Assembly (NCBI RefSeq): GCF_001858025.1 | Contig: NZ_LZQD01000011.1 | Location: forward strand, 7,585 to 71,584 | Direction: 5' to 3' | Origin: Trichormus sp. NMC-1 | Lineage (GTDB): Bacteria; Cyanobacteriota; Cyanobacteriia; Cyanobacteriales; Nostocaceae | DNA length: 64,000 nucleotides | The notes under the pieces: model-generated | What the model saw: only the letters and a program-made list of their open reading frames with translations | What the model was told of the DNA's origin: nothing | The model's database searches: none | Made by a program: the position numbers and the translations under genes | Part shown: positions 7,983 to 17,976 of the stretch, one piece after another | Position numbering within the stretch: position 1 is the stretch's first letter | How the letters are laid out: each line of letters opens with the position of its first letter

Positions 7983-10900
7983 TATTTCTCAATGGGGCAA
8001 ATCATTGCGTGAAGCCCTTCGCAAATCACTGGACTTAAAAGCTTATTTGGAAGAAAGTTTACCAAATGCAGATGTGAATATACAGCAGCGAGAAGTAGCA
8101 CGTCTTGCCCAACTTATTGCCGAAGTGGAATTGGGGTTAACTTTACTGATGGAGGTAGCCCCAGACGAAAGAGCAACTTCCGTATCAGCATTACTTTTAG
8201 GATATCGTTTTCCAGTCAAAGCACTTGAAAGTCAAGAAAACTGGTTGCTTGTACAAAAAGCCCGTTTTTATCTTGTGCGTCGCAAAGGAAGACAGTGGGA
8301 GCGGACTCTGGCTGAATACATTAAATTACCTGAAATTATCAGGATATTCAGCTTAACGGATATAAATGATGTTCCTCAACTGATTCCATCTAGCACTTAC
8401 CCCCAACGCTTACAACTATACCGTCAGACCTTATCAAAAACTCCACCGCACAAAAAACGAAAAATCAAACTAGCAACCTCTGGTTATTGGTATGCCAAAG
8501 TTTCCCACAAGGGTCACACAACCATTGATGTTCCCATCAATATTCCTGAAGCTGTGGCTAATGTGGCTCTTTCTCCGCAGATATCTTTTCATAGCACACG
8601 CACGGCTGTGAATCCCTCTCGTCTTGTCACTTTAGAAAAATTGCTCCAAGATGCTCAGGAAATGGATGAAAAATTGGCTCAAGCTGGGTATGAGCCTGAA
8701 AATTATCATCAACGTCTCACAGGAATTGCTTTAAAGTTATATGATTCATCAATAGATGATTTTCAACCTTCCCAACTAAATACTCAAATCAAATTAGACA
8801 AACTTGTCCATATTGTCGGTTTATTGAATGTCGGTAAATCGACACTGTTTGATATTCTGATTTACCATTTTGCCAAACAAGGTTATCGCTGTGCATTGCT
8901 GGTAAACGATGTTGTGGCAGCAGTGCGTCTGGCTTCCCTCTTTCGAGAAGGATTAGGAATTCTGGCATCTCCTGTATTAGGAAGCGATCGCTTGCAACAC
9001 TTAGAAAAAGTTTATGAGCCAATTTTAGCAACCAAGGGGGAAGAAATCGAAACAGGAGCAACTCACCCAGCTTGGCGTTGGTTTAGTCCTGTCTGTCCCT
9101 TATTAGGTTTAGTGCAATCAGTAGAAAAATGGGAGTTTGGTGAAGAACCATGTCACAATCTTTACCAAAAACAAGCTACTACCAAAAAAGGCAATTCCCA
9201 GGCGGAAGATGATGAGGATTTCGAGAATTGGGAACAGGGTGAGAGTGAAGATAAATATACCTGTCCCTTGTATTATAAGTGTCCGCGTCACCAATTAGAA
9301 CGCGACATAGCTACAGCATTGGTTTGGGTGTTAACACCAGCCAGCTTCATTCATACCCGCGTTCCCCCGCAAGTTTTTGCCGAAAAACTGACCTTTGCTG
9401 AAGCCGTTTACCGTGAATGTGACTTTCTGTTTGTTGATGAAGCCGACAGGGTACAGGTGCAGTTTGACGAAGCTTGCGCCCCTGATGAAGTCTTAGTCAA
9501 TTCTTCTGGAAACTCCCTATTAAATAAGCTAGGACTCAAATTCGCCACTACTATTTACAATTCAGACCGCAGCAGCATGGCGGCTGAATTCGTGTCCGCA
9601 GCAAAAAGAGCCAATGACTATGCTCAAATTGCCACAGACCTCATTCTTCCCCGACTCCATAACCAGCCAAAACTTGTGGAATGGTTAGGACAAAACCCCT
9701 TTACAGGTCGTTCACTTTTTGCCCATATTATCCGCGATATTCTAGAAACACCAGAAACAGAAGCGGAAAAACCATCTCCCCAGCTAAAACGTGCGGAACG
9801 CAGCAAGGAACGACAAAAACGGATTGAGGCAGGTTTACCTCCCGAAGAGGAACGCCAGCGCCGTAAAAAAATCATGCAAACTTTGGAGGGATTTTTGCAA
9901 GCTCCCCTTAATCATGACAAAGGAGGAGAACTTTCAGACCTTGCCCTTACTTTATTGAGTGCGGAAAATGACGCAAAAGCATTAACTAAGGTTGCTGAAT
10001 GGTTACGCAAATGGCTGGAATCATTGGGGATTGATCTCACAGAAAAAACTAAGTTTGAGGAAGTTACACTCCATTTGCACTTAGCAATTCTCGTAACGGT
10101 ACTCAACGATAGGCTGGGTTTTCTAGTGGATAACCTGAATGCACTCATGCGATCGCGAGTCTTTGACTTGCACGACACGAGTCTTGCCCTTGTGTACCGC
10201 CCCCCCCGTGATTATCTGCCAGTTGTGCCATCTTCACCTGTGGGAAACATTTTAGGCTTCAGGTATACGCGAGATAGGAGTAACAAATCTGGTGGTAAGT
10301 TGGAATATTTTCGCTACGTTGGGGTTGGACGCTATTTACTCCTCAATTTTCCCCATCTCTTTGCTGTTGATGGTTGGGATGGACCCCATACAGTTTTGAT
10401 ATCAGGCACTAGCTATGCACCAGGGACACCAGCTTATCACATCCGCCAAAAACCAACTATCTTGCTGGAACCAGCTACCAATAATCACACAGCAGGAGAT
10501 GCCGGGATTGGCGAAAGCGACTTTTTCTTCAGTTCCCAGCGTAATGCAGTTGGTAAGTACATTGCTCTATCGGGACTGCCACCAGCTGTGAGAAAAATAG
10601 CTGTCAACGAAATGGTCAAGGCCATCTGTCACAGTCCTGGGCAAGCTACCAGTTTTCTGACTGAGTTATTTGAGACTTTAAAGGAACAAGAGCAGAAAGA
10701 CCCCCAAGGCTGGGGCGATCGCCAACGCTTATTGCTGATTACTAACAGCTATGAGGAAGCAGAATTGGTGGAGTCAATTTTAAAACCCCTCTACCGTAAT
10801 GTTGAAAATCTTAACGGCATTGCTACCCTGCGCCGTGACAATGCTCCGGGTCACTTGAGTGGTATTCGTCGCGGTCAAATTCGTGACCTCGCCCAAATGT

Positions 10901-11517
10901 CTACCTCAATTGTCGTTGCACCTTTGATGGCATTGGAGCGGGGTCACAACATCCTCAACGAGAACCGAATAGCCGCATTTGGGGCAGCGGTATTCTTGAG
11001 CCGACCAATGCCAGTTCCCGACGATTGGCAAACTACCGTCCAGCAACTCAATAATTGGGCGTTGGAAAAGTCTTCAGATTTTGAGCTTTATGAGGCACTA
11101 CAAAAACGAGGCGATGCTCTCACGCTGACGAATGTAGAAAATGAGTTTTACCAGTATGCGGTGGCGAAGATGCTTGAGTTGAACTGTCGAGCGATGTCGT
11201 TTAAGCAGTTAACCAGCGATGAACGTTCTATACTCTGCTGGACTCAATTGGTAAGTATTTGGCAAATTATCGGCCGTTTAGTACGTGGAGGAGTTCCCTG
11301 TATTGTCCATTTTCTAGATGCCAAGTTTGCACCTAAATCAGTTGACAGTGAACTCGACAACGAAGTCACCTCACTGTTAGTTGCCATGATTAAGGAACTT
11401 CAACTTGCTATTGAGCCAGAAGACAAACAACCTTGGGAAAAAACATTAGCCAAATCCCTCTATGGTGCTTTCTTTAATGCACTCAAACAAACAAAGGATT
11501 TACGCTACGACCTTTAA
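7975..11517 (+). CDS. DinG/XPD-type Fe-S superfamily 2 helicase of the pPIWI-RE island
   Basis: 1180 residues from the ATG overlapping the upstream stop; the frame is open from 7930, but the overlap start is typical of coupled operons. Walker A is GLLNVGKST (282-290) and the DEAD box FVDEADRV is at 488-491. Between them lie four cysteines (C374, C393, C430, C436), as expected for the XPD/DinG iron-sulphur cluster. Motif VI is QIIGRLVRGG at about 1097. Such helicases unwind DNA or R-loops 5' to 3'. In pPIWI-RE islands a DinG-type helicase is the fixed partner of the PIWI-RE protein. The acidic insert around residues 400-425 and the basic stretch PQLKRAERSKERQKR are lineage-specific. Intact by all visible motifs. 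Confidence 0.9.
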   Translation: MRDISQWGKSLREALRKSLDLKAYLEESLPNADVNIQQREVARLAQLIAEVELGLTLLMEVAPDERATSVSALLLGYRFPVKALESQENWLLVQKARFYLVRRKGRQWERTLAEYIKLPEIIRIFSLTDINDVPQLIPSSTYPQRLQLYRQTLSKTPPHKKRKIKLATSGYWYAKVSHKGHTTIDVPINIPEAVANVALSPQISFHSTRTAVNPSRLVTLEKLLQDAQEMDEKLAQAGYEPENYHQRLTGIALKLYDSSIDDFQPSQLNTQIKLDKLVHIVGLLNVGKSTLFDILIYHFAKQGYRCALLVNDVVAAVRLASLFREGLGILASPVLGSDRLQHLEKVYEPILATKGEEIETGATHPAWRWFSPVCPLLGLVQSVEKWEFGEEPCHNLYQKQATTKKGNSQAEDDEDFENWEQGESEDKYTCPLYYKCPRHQLERDIATALVWVLTPASFIHTRVPPQVFAEKLTFAEAVYRECDFLFVDEADRVQVQFDEACAPDEVLVNSSGNSLLNKLGLKFATTIYNSDRSSMAAEFVSAAKRANDYAQIATDLILPRLHNQPKLVEWLGQNPFTGRSLFAHIIRDILETPETEAEKPSPQLKRAERSKERQKRIEAGLPPEEERQRRKKIMQTLEGFLQAPLNHDKGGELSDLALTLLSAENDAKALTKVAEWLRKWLESLGIDLTEKTKFEEVTLHLHLAILVTVLNDRLGFLVDNLNALMRSRVFDLHDTSLALVYRPPRDYLPVVPSSPVGNILGFRYTRDRSNKSGGKLEYFRYVGVGRYLLLNFPHLFAVDGWDGPHTVLISGTSYAPGTPAYHIRQKPTILLEPATNNHTAGDAGIGESDFFFSSQRNAVGKYIALSGLPPAVRKIAVNEMVKAICHSPGQATSFLTELFETLKEQEQKDPQGWGDRQRLLLITNSYEEAELVESILKPLYRNVENLNGIATLRRDNAPGHLSGIRRGQIRDLAQMSTSIVVAPLMALERGHNILNENRIAAFGAAVFLSRPMPVPDDWQTTVQQLNNWALEKSSDFELYEALQKRGDALTLTNVENEFYQYAVAKMLELNCRAMSFKQLTSDERSILCWTQLVSIWQIIGRLVRGGVPCIVHFLDAKFAPKSVDSELDNEVTSLLVAMIKELQLAIEPEDKQPWEKTLAKSLYGAFFNALKQTKDLRYDL

Positions 11518-11633
11518 AATCATTTCGCTATCGATTTTATTGGTAAACAATATTTTCAAAAAAAAATAGCGAACCCCCCTCTATAGTGCTTTCTTCAATG
11601 TACAGAATCAACTCAAAGATAAGGAGTTAAATT

Positions 11634-14471
11634 ATGCCCTTTAAAATTCAAACTCTTCTTCCTGGAGCTTGGGAACTGATTAAGGATCAACAATACGAAC
11701 TTTTTTCTCTCCATGTCCCTACTGCATGGCAGCAAGTTGCTAAATCTCTGGCGCAAAAACGTGTCAATTTGCTAGGTAGAGGTTATCCCTCCGTGCCCGT
11801 CTCCTCCCTTGACCCAATTATAGCTGCTAGCTTTCCTAGAATCATTCAGACAGTACGTAATGGCTGGCAACGTCCCGGTGTACCTTGGATATTATTAGCA
11901 ACAGAACGCGCTGAACTTTCCAACTTACCTGACCTGATCAAAGATTGGTTGCGTGAGGAATTTAGCTACTGTTTAGGTGATGACGAAGTTGAATCTATTC
12001 TCGACAAACTGGATGATAGTGCTTGGGAATGGGACGATAAATCAACAGTTTATCCTTTGCAACTTCCACCAAATAACCCACATAACATAGATATTCGCTG
12101 GCAGGCAATACCTGATTATATGGCTGGGGAATTTATCAAAAATCCACAGGTTAGTTTTGGTTGGGATAATGATAGAAAACTAACTTTTTACCAAGTAGTA
12201 ACTTTTAAGCAAGGAGCCGAACTAATATCATGGCCTCCTAATGAAGTGCCACTAATTAAAAATAAAAAACAAGTTGGCACAGTAAAAATTTCTTTTGTCA
12301 TCCGTTTCCAGTTACAAACAGTGCCTTGGCGCAGTCAGCCAATGATTTATCATCAACTTTCGATTCGCAGATGGCTGACTGAATCTATGGAAGGCTTACC
12401 TTATCGGGGTGCTACCGCTTTTATTGGTGATAATCGAAGATGGTTAGATGGGAAAAAACAACCATTCCGCTTGATTAATATGCCTATTAAGCAAATTACA
12501 ACGCAAGAAGGAAGGAAAGCAAGATGGCCAAGAGCTATTAGTGAATTACTGAAAATTAATGATTCTCCACTTCCTGATCCTGATAGTTTAGCTAGTGAGC
12601 CAGTTTATAATTGGTCTGTCTTTGGTGCTGCCCAGACTGGAATACAAGCTGCTATTGCTTATGACTCTCGACATTTGGGTGAATTTCCTTGTTTTCCTGG
12701 TGTAAGTCCACTGGATTTAGCTAGTTTAGATAGTGCTATTCAAAATAAGATCGAGCAAGAAAATTTCCCATTTCGCCGTATAGGTGAAGGGATAAGAAAA
12801 TCAGGTAAGTATATACCTTTTTGGGAACCAGTAAACTCACAAAGAAAAGGTAGTCTAGAACCTAAAAATCCTGATGATTTATCTACGCCAATGTTGCGTC
12901 CAAAAATTGCTGCCCCAGCTACATTTAGACACCCTGAAAGCTCTCCTCATACCATCCTAATTTTGTGGGAAACCCAAAAATGTCGAGATGCGCTCATTGC
13001 AGAAATTTGTAAATTACTTTCAATCTCACCTCAAGGAGAAACAATCACTTACGAAACTTTAACTGGGTTAACAAGAGAAGAAACTATTTATCAAAATCAG
13101 GATGTATGTTTGCGGATTATAACTCAGCACGTCTCAGACATAACAGCAAGACTAGATGTTGATAATCCTGAAGTTGAGGGCAATAACCGACAACAAAAAC
13201 GCACTAATTTGATAGACAAGCGTATTCATCAGATTACCTCATATTTACCCTCACCAGAAGGATTAAGTGGTGCTTTAGTAGAAATTAAACCAAAGAAATA
13301 TTTCTTTCCACCGGAGTCAGATCCAAAACTTGCTGTGCGAATTGGGGTAATGCAGGCTGGTTATGTCAATCAGCACATCCATGCTTTAAAAACATCTGAA
13401 ACAAATGGTAAAGAATACATTCCGAAAAAATCTCAAAATCGAGTGCAAAGAGCAGTATCAGACTTATTACGACAATTTGGAATTTTACCTACTCCTCTCA
13501 TCGACTTTGAAAAAGATGGCATAGATCCAAATATGTGGCTGACTTGTTTTTATGTTTTACGCCGCACTCGAAAAACAACAGCTAATAATCAAGCTTCTAC
13601 TGTCGCGTTGATGGTACGAGTCAACCCAATCAAGGGAACAGTACAGGTCACTACCCCTACTTTCTTCGCTACACAAGGCTGGGTATCGTATTCAGCAGGG
13701 CTGGGATATTTACTCAGTGAAAAATGGGAACCTAATACCTATGCTGATGAAACGACTGGTGATACTAGCGATGCACAACAGTCTAGTGATACCCAAAACG
13801 AACAGAAGTTTCTCAATAAATTTGTTACCGATTGCTTGCGTGATTGTTTAAGTACATCAATTGAAGAGGAAAAACCTCCCCATGTGCTGTTTATGGCTGA
13901 AGCCATAAATGTTCGTACAATGCTGACATGGTTACAAAATCCCCAACTACCAGCTAACAATTTACCCGATCAACTAAAACGGCACATGACAGAATCGGAA
14001 ATAAATCGGCTTTCGGTTGTGCGGTTAAGAGTTCCAGGTAATGGTGAAGTTCCCGTTGCTATTGCTAAGGGTTCTCCTGGTAGCAGACCTAATGGTTTAT
14101 TCTGTTGGCAGGGTGTTTGTAATTATGAGACAACAGCACTTTACTTCAGTATGAGGAAGCCGTTAAATACCGAGCAAGGTACAAATATATTACAAAAAAA
14201 ACAGTCCCGGCTTGATAATGGCAGTTTACAAGCAGGTAATCCAAAACCGTTAGAAATAGCTGTTATTCATCACCCAGGTTTTGAACGAGATAAGTTAGCT
14301 TGCTTTATCCATAATCTTAGATACCGATGGCCATATTTTGCTAATGAGGTTTCTTTACCATTACCTTTTCCGTTGGCAATTTCAGCTAAACAATATGCTG
14401 TGAGTGCTAAAGATAGGGTGGAATCTGTTGACTTAGAAGAGGAGGAAGATTCAGAAGAATCTGTTGATTAA
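11634..14471 (+). CDS. PIWI-RE (pPIWI_RE, DUF3962/DUF3893) protein
   Basis: 945 residues, with AAGGAG 8 bp before the ATG. The N-terminal half contains the conserved block of DUF3962 (pPIWI_RE_X): VSFGWDNDRKLTFYQV, GAELISWPPNE, FVIRFQLQTVPW and LSIRRWLTESMEGLPYRG. The C-terminal third (about residues 630-930) is the RNase H-like PIWI region (ASTVALMVRVNPIKGTVQ, then RLRVPGNGEVP, YFSMRKPL, HPGFERDKLACFIHNLRYRWP). The family was named for conserved Arg and Glu residues and was predicted to bind guide-loaded nucleic acid, possibly at R-loops. Length is typical. It ends in an acidic tail. No guide-generating gene is nearby. Family identity is recollection of DUF3962/3893 patterns. Confidence 0.88.
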   Translation: MPFKIQTLLPGAWELIKDQQYELFSLHVPTAWQQVAKSLAQKRVNLLGRGYPSVPVSSLDPIIAASFPRIIQTVRNGWQRPGVPWILLATERAELSNLPDLIKDWLREEFSYCLGDDEVESILDKLDDSAWEWDDKSTVYPLQLPPNNPHNIDIRWQAIPDYMAGEFIKNPQVSFGWDNDRKLTFYQVVTFKQGAELISWPPNEVPLIKNKKQVGTVKISFVIRFQLQTVPWRSQPMIYHQLSIRRWLTESMEGLPYRGATAFIGDNRRWLDGKKQPFRLINMPIKQITTQEGRKARWPRAISELLKINDSPLPDPDSLASEPVYNWSVFGAAQTGIQAAIAYDSRHLGEFPCFPGVSPLDLASLDSAIQNKIEQENFPFRRIGEGIRKSGKYIPFWEPVNSQRKGSLEPKNPDDLSTPMLRPKIAAPATFRHPESSPHTILILWETQKCRDALIAEICKLLSISPQGETITYETLTGLTREETIYQNQDVCLRIITQHVSDITARLDVDNPEVEGNNRQQKRTNLIDKRIHQITSYLPSPEGLSGALVEIKPKKYFFPPESDPKLAVRIGVMQAGYVNQHIHALKTSETNGKEYIPKKSQNRVQRAVSDLLRQFGILPTPLIDFEKDGIDPNMWLTCFYVLRRTRKTTANNQASTVALMVRVNPIKGTVQVTTPTFFATQGWVSYSAGLGYLLSEKWEPNTYADETTGDTSDAQQSSDTQNEQKFLNKFVTDCLRDCLSTSIEEEKPPHVLFMAEAINVRTMLTWLQNPQLPANNLPDQLKRHMTESEINRLSVVRLRVPGNGEVPVAIAKGSPGSRPNGLFCWQGVCNYETTALYFSMRKPLNTEQGTNILQKKQSRLDNGSLQAGNPKPLEIAVIHHPGFERDKLACFIHNLRYRWPYFANEVSLPLPFPLAISAKQYAVSAKDRVESVDLEEEEDSEESVD

Positions 14472-14641
14472 TAGGCTATATTAATTAGAGGAATTCGTTC
14501 TAAAAAATGGCAGTAATAATGATGGTTTTGGTACCTAAAATATTACACATCGCTAAACAAGTTGGCTTCATGCAAGTGACGGGGAGTGAAAAAGTGTAGC
14601 ACTTGGTTGCTAGAACCTCGCCAACCTTCTTCCAACTATTT

Positions 14642-15220
14642 TTATGGTGTAGCTGACAAGTAGGCTTGGCGATACTTCTTCTTCTTCAACGAAGTTGCTT
14701 CTCTCTTTGACCATTGCTTAACAGGAGTCAGTTGTGGAACATCTGTAAACTGGTAACTCAATGATTCATTTCCACTTAACTTTGCTACTACATTAGCAAT
14801 AAAGCGACAACAGCGTTGTGGCTGACTAACTACTTGTTCTTCTGCAAACCTAATTATCACCCATCCAGCATCCACAAAACACTTATTCCTATAATCATCA
14901 TCGCCAATAAAATGTGTTGGTTCTCCTGTAGAAAAACAATGGCTTTCATCCACTTCAATATCGAGATATAGCTCAGTAGTTGGCTCTACAATTACAAAAT
15001 CTGCGGTATAAGGGCGGTCATGACCGTTTGGTAGCATTTCTTGTTGCGATCGCACCCAATCACCAAAATAATATTTTAGCACTTGTCCAAATCGTTTTTC
15101 AGAAACACCCACACTCACACTACCACTCCCATTTGGTTTAATACAAGGAGAACGATTTTTAGTATCAGCGAAGGTGGGAATTAAAATAATAGGATAAACC
15201 AGAAATAATTTAGTCGCCAT
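14642..15220 (-). CDS. PD-(D/E)xK nuclease, DUF559/Vsr-like
   Basis: I use the ATG at 15220 (192 residues, MATKLFLVYP); an upstream ATG at 15298 adds 26 residues of poor character. The middle reads like the DUF559/very-short-patch-repair fold: KYYFGDWVRSQQ, then YTADFVIVEPTTELYLDIEVD (D, then D-x-E acidic strand), then YRNKCFVDAGWVIIRFAEEQV and a C-terminal helix. The active-site Lys is not certain: the strand has DIEVDESH. The gene is convergent with the pPIWI-RE operon and may act with it or be an independent island gene. The lysine-rich tail (SLKKKKYRQAY) is suited to nucleic-acid contact. Confidence 0.65.
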   Translation of the reverse strand: MATKLFLVYPIILIPTFADTKNRSPCIKPNGSGSVSVGVSEKRFGQVLKYYFGDWVRSQQEMLPNGHDRPYTADFVIVEPTTELYLDIEVDESHCFSTGEPTHFIGDDDYRNKCFVDAGWVIIRFAEEQVVSQPQRCCRFIANVVAKLSGNESLSYQFTDVPQLTPVKQWSKREATSLKKKKYRQAYLSATP

Positions 15221-15298
15221 TGTTGCGTATAAGTAACAACACTTCCAATACCTTTTGATTAAGGGGGAAAAGTTATAATTCCTTTCCGCCGCAGACAA

Positions 15299-16209
15299 AG
15301 TAAATTGTGGGCTAATCAGAAAAGTATTGATTATACTTCTATTTTAAAGACACTCTTCTTATTCTAAATCTGTAACTTAATCTATTTTTATTTACATTCT
15401 GCATCTATCATTTGATAGAAAGAAATTACATAGTTTAATCCTAGCTAAAACCTCAAATTATCATTAGAATTTGGCTATACAAATCAGATTTAAATTTTGT
15501 TACAGCAGGAGGTGGAACACCGTTGCTGCTTGAGTTTTGGTTCTCAGTTTGTACCTCCTAACGGGAGCAAACCGCTGTAGGTATGCTTAAACTCTCATCA
15601 ATGTCAGCCAAATTTTTGGCTAATCTGGATTTTCAAAGATTCAATAATCATACAGAATTAGTATAAATCCAGGGTCTACCGATCCCTTTATGCAAAATCC
15701 AGTTTAAAATCCTTGAAAGTCTTATCCTGCAAAGGTTTTGTTCGTAATAATGGCACAAAATCCTATAAACCTTGCCCTGTAAAGGTTTCACCATAATTAA
15801 TGGTTAATTACCATAAGGGGATCGGTAGAACCTAAATCCAGTACAGCACGGCATAAGTGAACCCACCATTATAATTGGTAAAAACTTTGTTTGTAGTTTA
15901 GAACCCTTGTAAAAGGTAGGCGTAAATAAGATGACCATTAAAAGCTACGAAAATTTGATTGATTACAAGACTTGAAAATGATTCATTCACTTACGCCTTA
16001 CTGTACTGGTAGTTTATCAAGAAGTAATTGACGGATATAAATTTGCCAAAAACTATAAAATTTGAAGCTTCTTGATTTTCATAACCTGTCAAATTTATTT
16101 TTACAGACTACTAGCAACTATTGCAGATAACTGAAAAGCTCAATGCCGTATTCATTTTGACTTTCGCACTGCGGTACTAATCCTATAAAAAGCTTGTGAA
16201 TATAATAAT
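15299..16209. other. 911-bp gene-free region with repeat structure
   Basis: No convincing gene on either strand. Near its middle is an inverted repeat, 15675-15691 against 15813-15829 (TCTACCGATCC core, 16 of 17 pairs). It encloses an imperfect direct repeat 15721-15753/15771-15803 (units sharing AAAGGTTT and ending TAATGG, 50 bp apart). The layout resembles a small non-autonomous element or a binding-site cluster upstream of the AAA gene at 16210. GTAGGCGTAAATAA and a later TTACGCC mark more repeat sequence at about 15917-15995. Confidence 0.6.
15675..15829. repeat. inverted-repeat element with internal direct repeats
   Basis: Arms TCTACCGATCCCTTTAT (15675-15691) and ATAAGGGGATCGGTAGA (15813-15829) differ at one position. 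The 121 bp between them contain two 33-bp imperfect direct copies. It is too short to encode a transposase, so it could be a MITE or a regulatory cluster. No target-site duplication was recognised. Confidence 0.6.
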
Positions 16210-17877
16210 ATGGCATCCTTATTCTTAGGAAAACTGACTAACTTCATCACCACAGGAGAGCCTGTGATTATTTGTGAATCTCCTGTACAAGAAAGATATC
16301 GAATGCTCCGCTCTCTTTGCCAGTATTGCTCAAAAATATGCATTAAGTGCTATCTATGGAATTTGGGACAAGAAATAATTAAGGAAGTTGAATGCTTTGA
16401 TAATGTGCATCTAACTTTTGAAGATTTTGATGAATATACTCCGACACCAATAAAGGAAGTAAAAGACCAATTTAGTATTTTGAAATTTTGGGAATGTTTC
16501 CAGGGCGAAGGAGTATTAATCATCGAGAATCTATACCCTTGGATTAGTGCTAATGTAGCCCAAGAAACACAGTTTTTCTTGCTATCTGAGTGGATGAAAT
16601 CAAAGTTGCTCAATCTTTCTTTCTCTCAATCTGCTGTTGGTAAAATCAAATGCGCTATTCTTTTAGGTTCTCAAGCTAACTTACACCCAGAACTTGCTGC
16701 TCAAATCCCTGTAGTTACTCAAGAATTGCCTAATATCTCAGAAATTACTGCAAGTCTTAATGAGGAAGCAGAGGAAATTTTACCATCAACTTTGAGCGAA
16801 ATGGACAAAATTACAATTGTCCGTAGTGGGATTGGACTATACATTTCCGATTTAATTAAAGGGCTAAAATCAATTCATTCTCATGATAAAAGTGCAGAAG
16901 CAATAGCCCAAGAACTACTCCAATATAAAATCAATTTGCTTAACAGACTTTATGGAATTGAGTTTATTCCTACTCCCCAAGTTCCCTTGGGAGGATTGGA
17001 TTTGATGCAGGAGGCTTTTAAGAAATTCAAAAGATTATTTAGTCCCCTTGCTAAAGCCTATAAACTCAGAGTTCCTAAAGGTATAATGCTGGTAGGTCCT
17101 CCAGGTACGGGTAAATCACATTCTGCTAAAGTATGCTCTCAAATTTTAGGTGTTCCCTTGATTTTAGTAGATTGGGGTAATTTGAGATGCTATGGTAATG
17201 AAGCAGAACTAAAACTGAAACAATTACTAAATTTAGTAGATTGTTTGAATGAAGTTGTTATTTATTTTGATGACTTTGATAAGGGATTCGCTGGAGATGA
17301 TGATATAGCTAGAAGGTTAGCAGGACAGTTACTCACTTGGATGCAAGAACGTACCAGTGATGTTATTGTAATCGCCAGTGTTAATCGTTTAGAATGGCTA
17401 CCACCAGAATTAACTAGGGCAGGAAGATTTGACTACATTTATAAAGTAGACTTGCCTAATTATGGAGAAAGACACAATATTTTTAAACTCCACTGTGCTA
17501 GATTTGATGATAGGTTTAGTGGTGATGTTTCTGGTAAAATTGACCCTTATACTCAAGAGGAATGGCGACGACTGCTCAAAGAAACTAATCGTTGTGTAGG
17601 TGCAGAAATCCAAACTATTGTTGAGAGGGCTGCGGCTACTACTTTCTGTCAAATGTTTCCAGAAGATATGCCTGTGCCTACCAATAGTAAACTACCACCA
17701 TTGGAGATTTCTGTGGCAACACTGTTAGCAGAACGTCAGCAAATTAATCCATTAGCTATTAGAGAAGCAGATAAAGTGGAAAGTATGAGGAACAAAGCTG
17801 AACTTCAGGGGTTGCCATCTTCGACCGTAGATGTATCTGAGTATGCAATTGGTAATATAGATATATTTGGTGGGTGA
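16210..17877 (+). CDS. AAA+ ATPase related to Ycf46
   Basis: 555 residues. Residues 1-240 resemble the Ycf46-type N-terminal region, with the phrase VLIIENLYPWI near residue 99 and a second conserved patch ILLGSQANLHPEL. The AAA core begins GIMLVGPPGTGKSHSAK (Walker A from residue 296). Walker B VVIYFDDFDKGF has Asp in place of the usual catalytic Glu (DD rather than DE). Sensor 1 is IASVNR and the arginine-finger segment is LTRAGRFD. Ycf46 is a chloroplast/cyanobacterial AAA protein tied to photosynthetic carbon regulation, but plasmid paralogues like this one have no known role. Placed between a nuclease and an Nmad2-like gene, it may be part of a defence island. Confidence 0.85.
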   Translation: MASLFLGKLTNFITTGEPVIICESPVQERYRMLRSLCQYCSKICIKCYLWNLGQEIIKEVECFDNVHLTFEDFDEYTPTPIKEVKDQFSILKFWECFQGEGVLIIENLYPWISANVAQETQFFLLSEWMKSKLLNLSFSQSAVGKIKCAILLGSQANLHPELAAQIPVVTQELPNISEITASLNEEAEEILPSTLSEMDKITIVRSGIGLYISDLIKGLKSIHSHDKSAEAIAQELLQYKINLLNRLYGIEFIPTPQVPLGGLDLMQEAFKKFKRLFSPLAKAYKLRVPKGIMLVGPPGTGKSHSAKVCSQILGVPLILVDWGNLRCYGNEAELKLKQLLNLVDCLNEVVIYFDDFDKGFAGDDDIARRLAGQLLTWMQERTSDVIVIASVNRLEWLPPELTRAGRFDYIYKVDLPNYGERHNIFKLHCARFDDRFSGDVSGKIDPYTQEEWRRLLKETNRCVGAEIQTIVERAAATTFCQMFPEDMPVPTNSKLPPLEISVATLLAERQQINPLAIREADKVESMRNKAELQGLPSSTVDVSEYAIGNIDIFGG

Positions 17878-17976
17878 ACTACTCATAATAACCTACTGAA
17901 CCAACCATGAGCTTCTGTAATCACGGGGAAGCGCCTTAAATTAGACTTTTTTCTAGATAGCATTAAGCGCAGGAAC

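Noticed and set aside
16210-17877. FtsH or CDC48 identity for the AAA protein
   Set aside because: No protease domain or second AAA module and no membrane span; the N-terminal half and order of motifs fit Ycf46 better.
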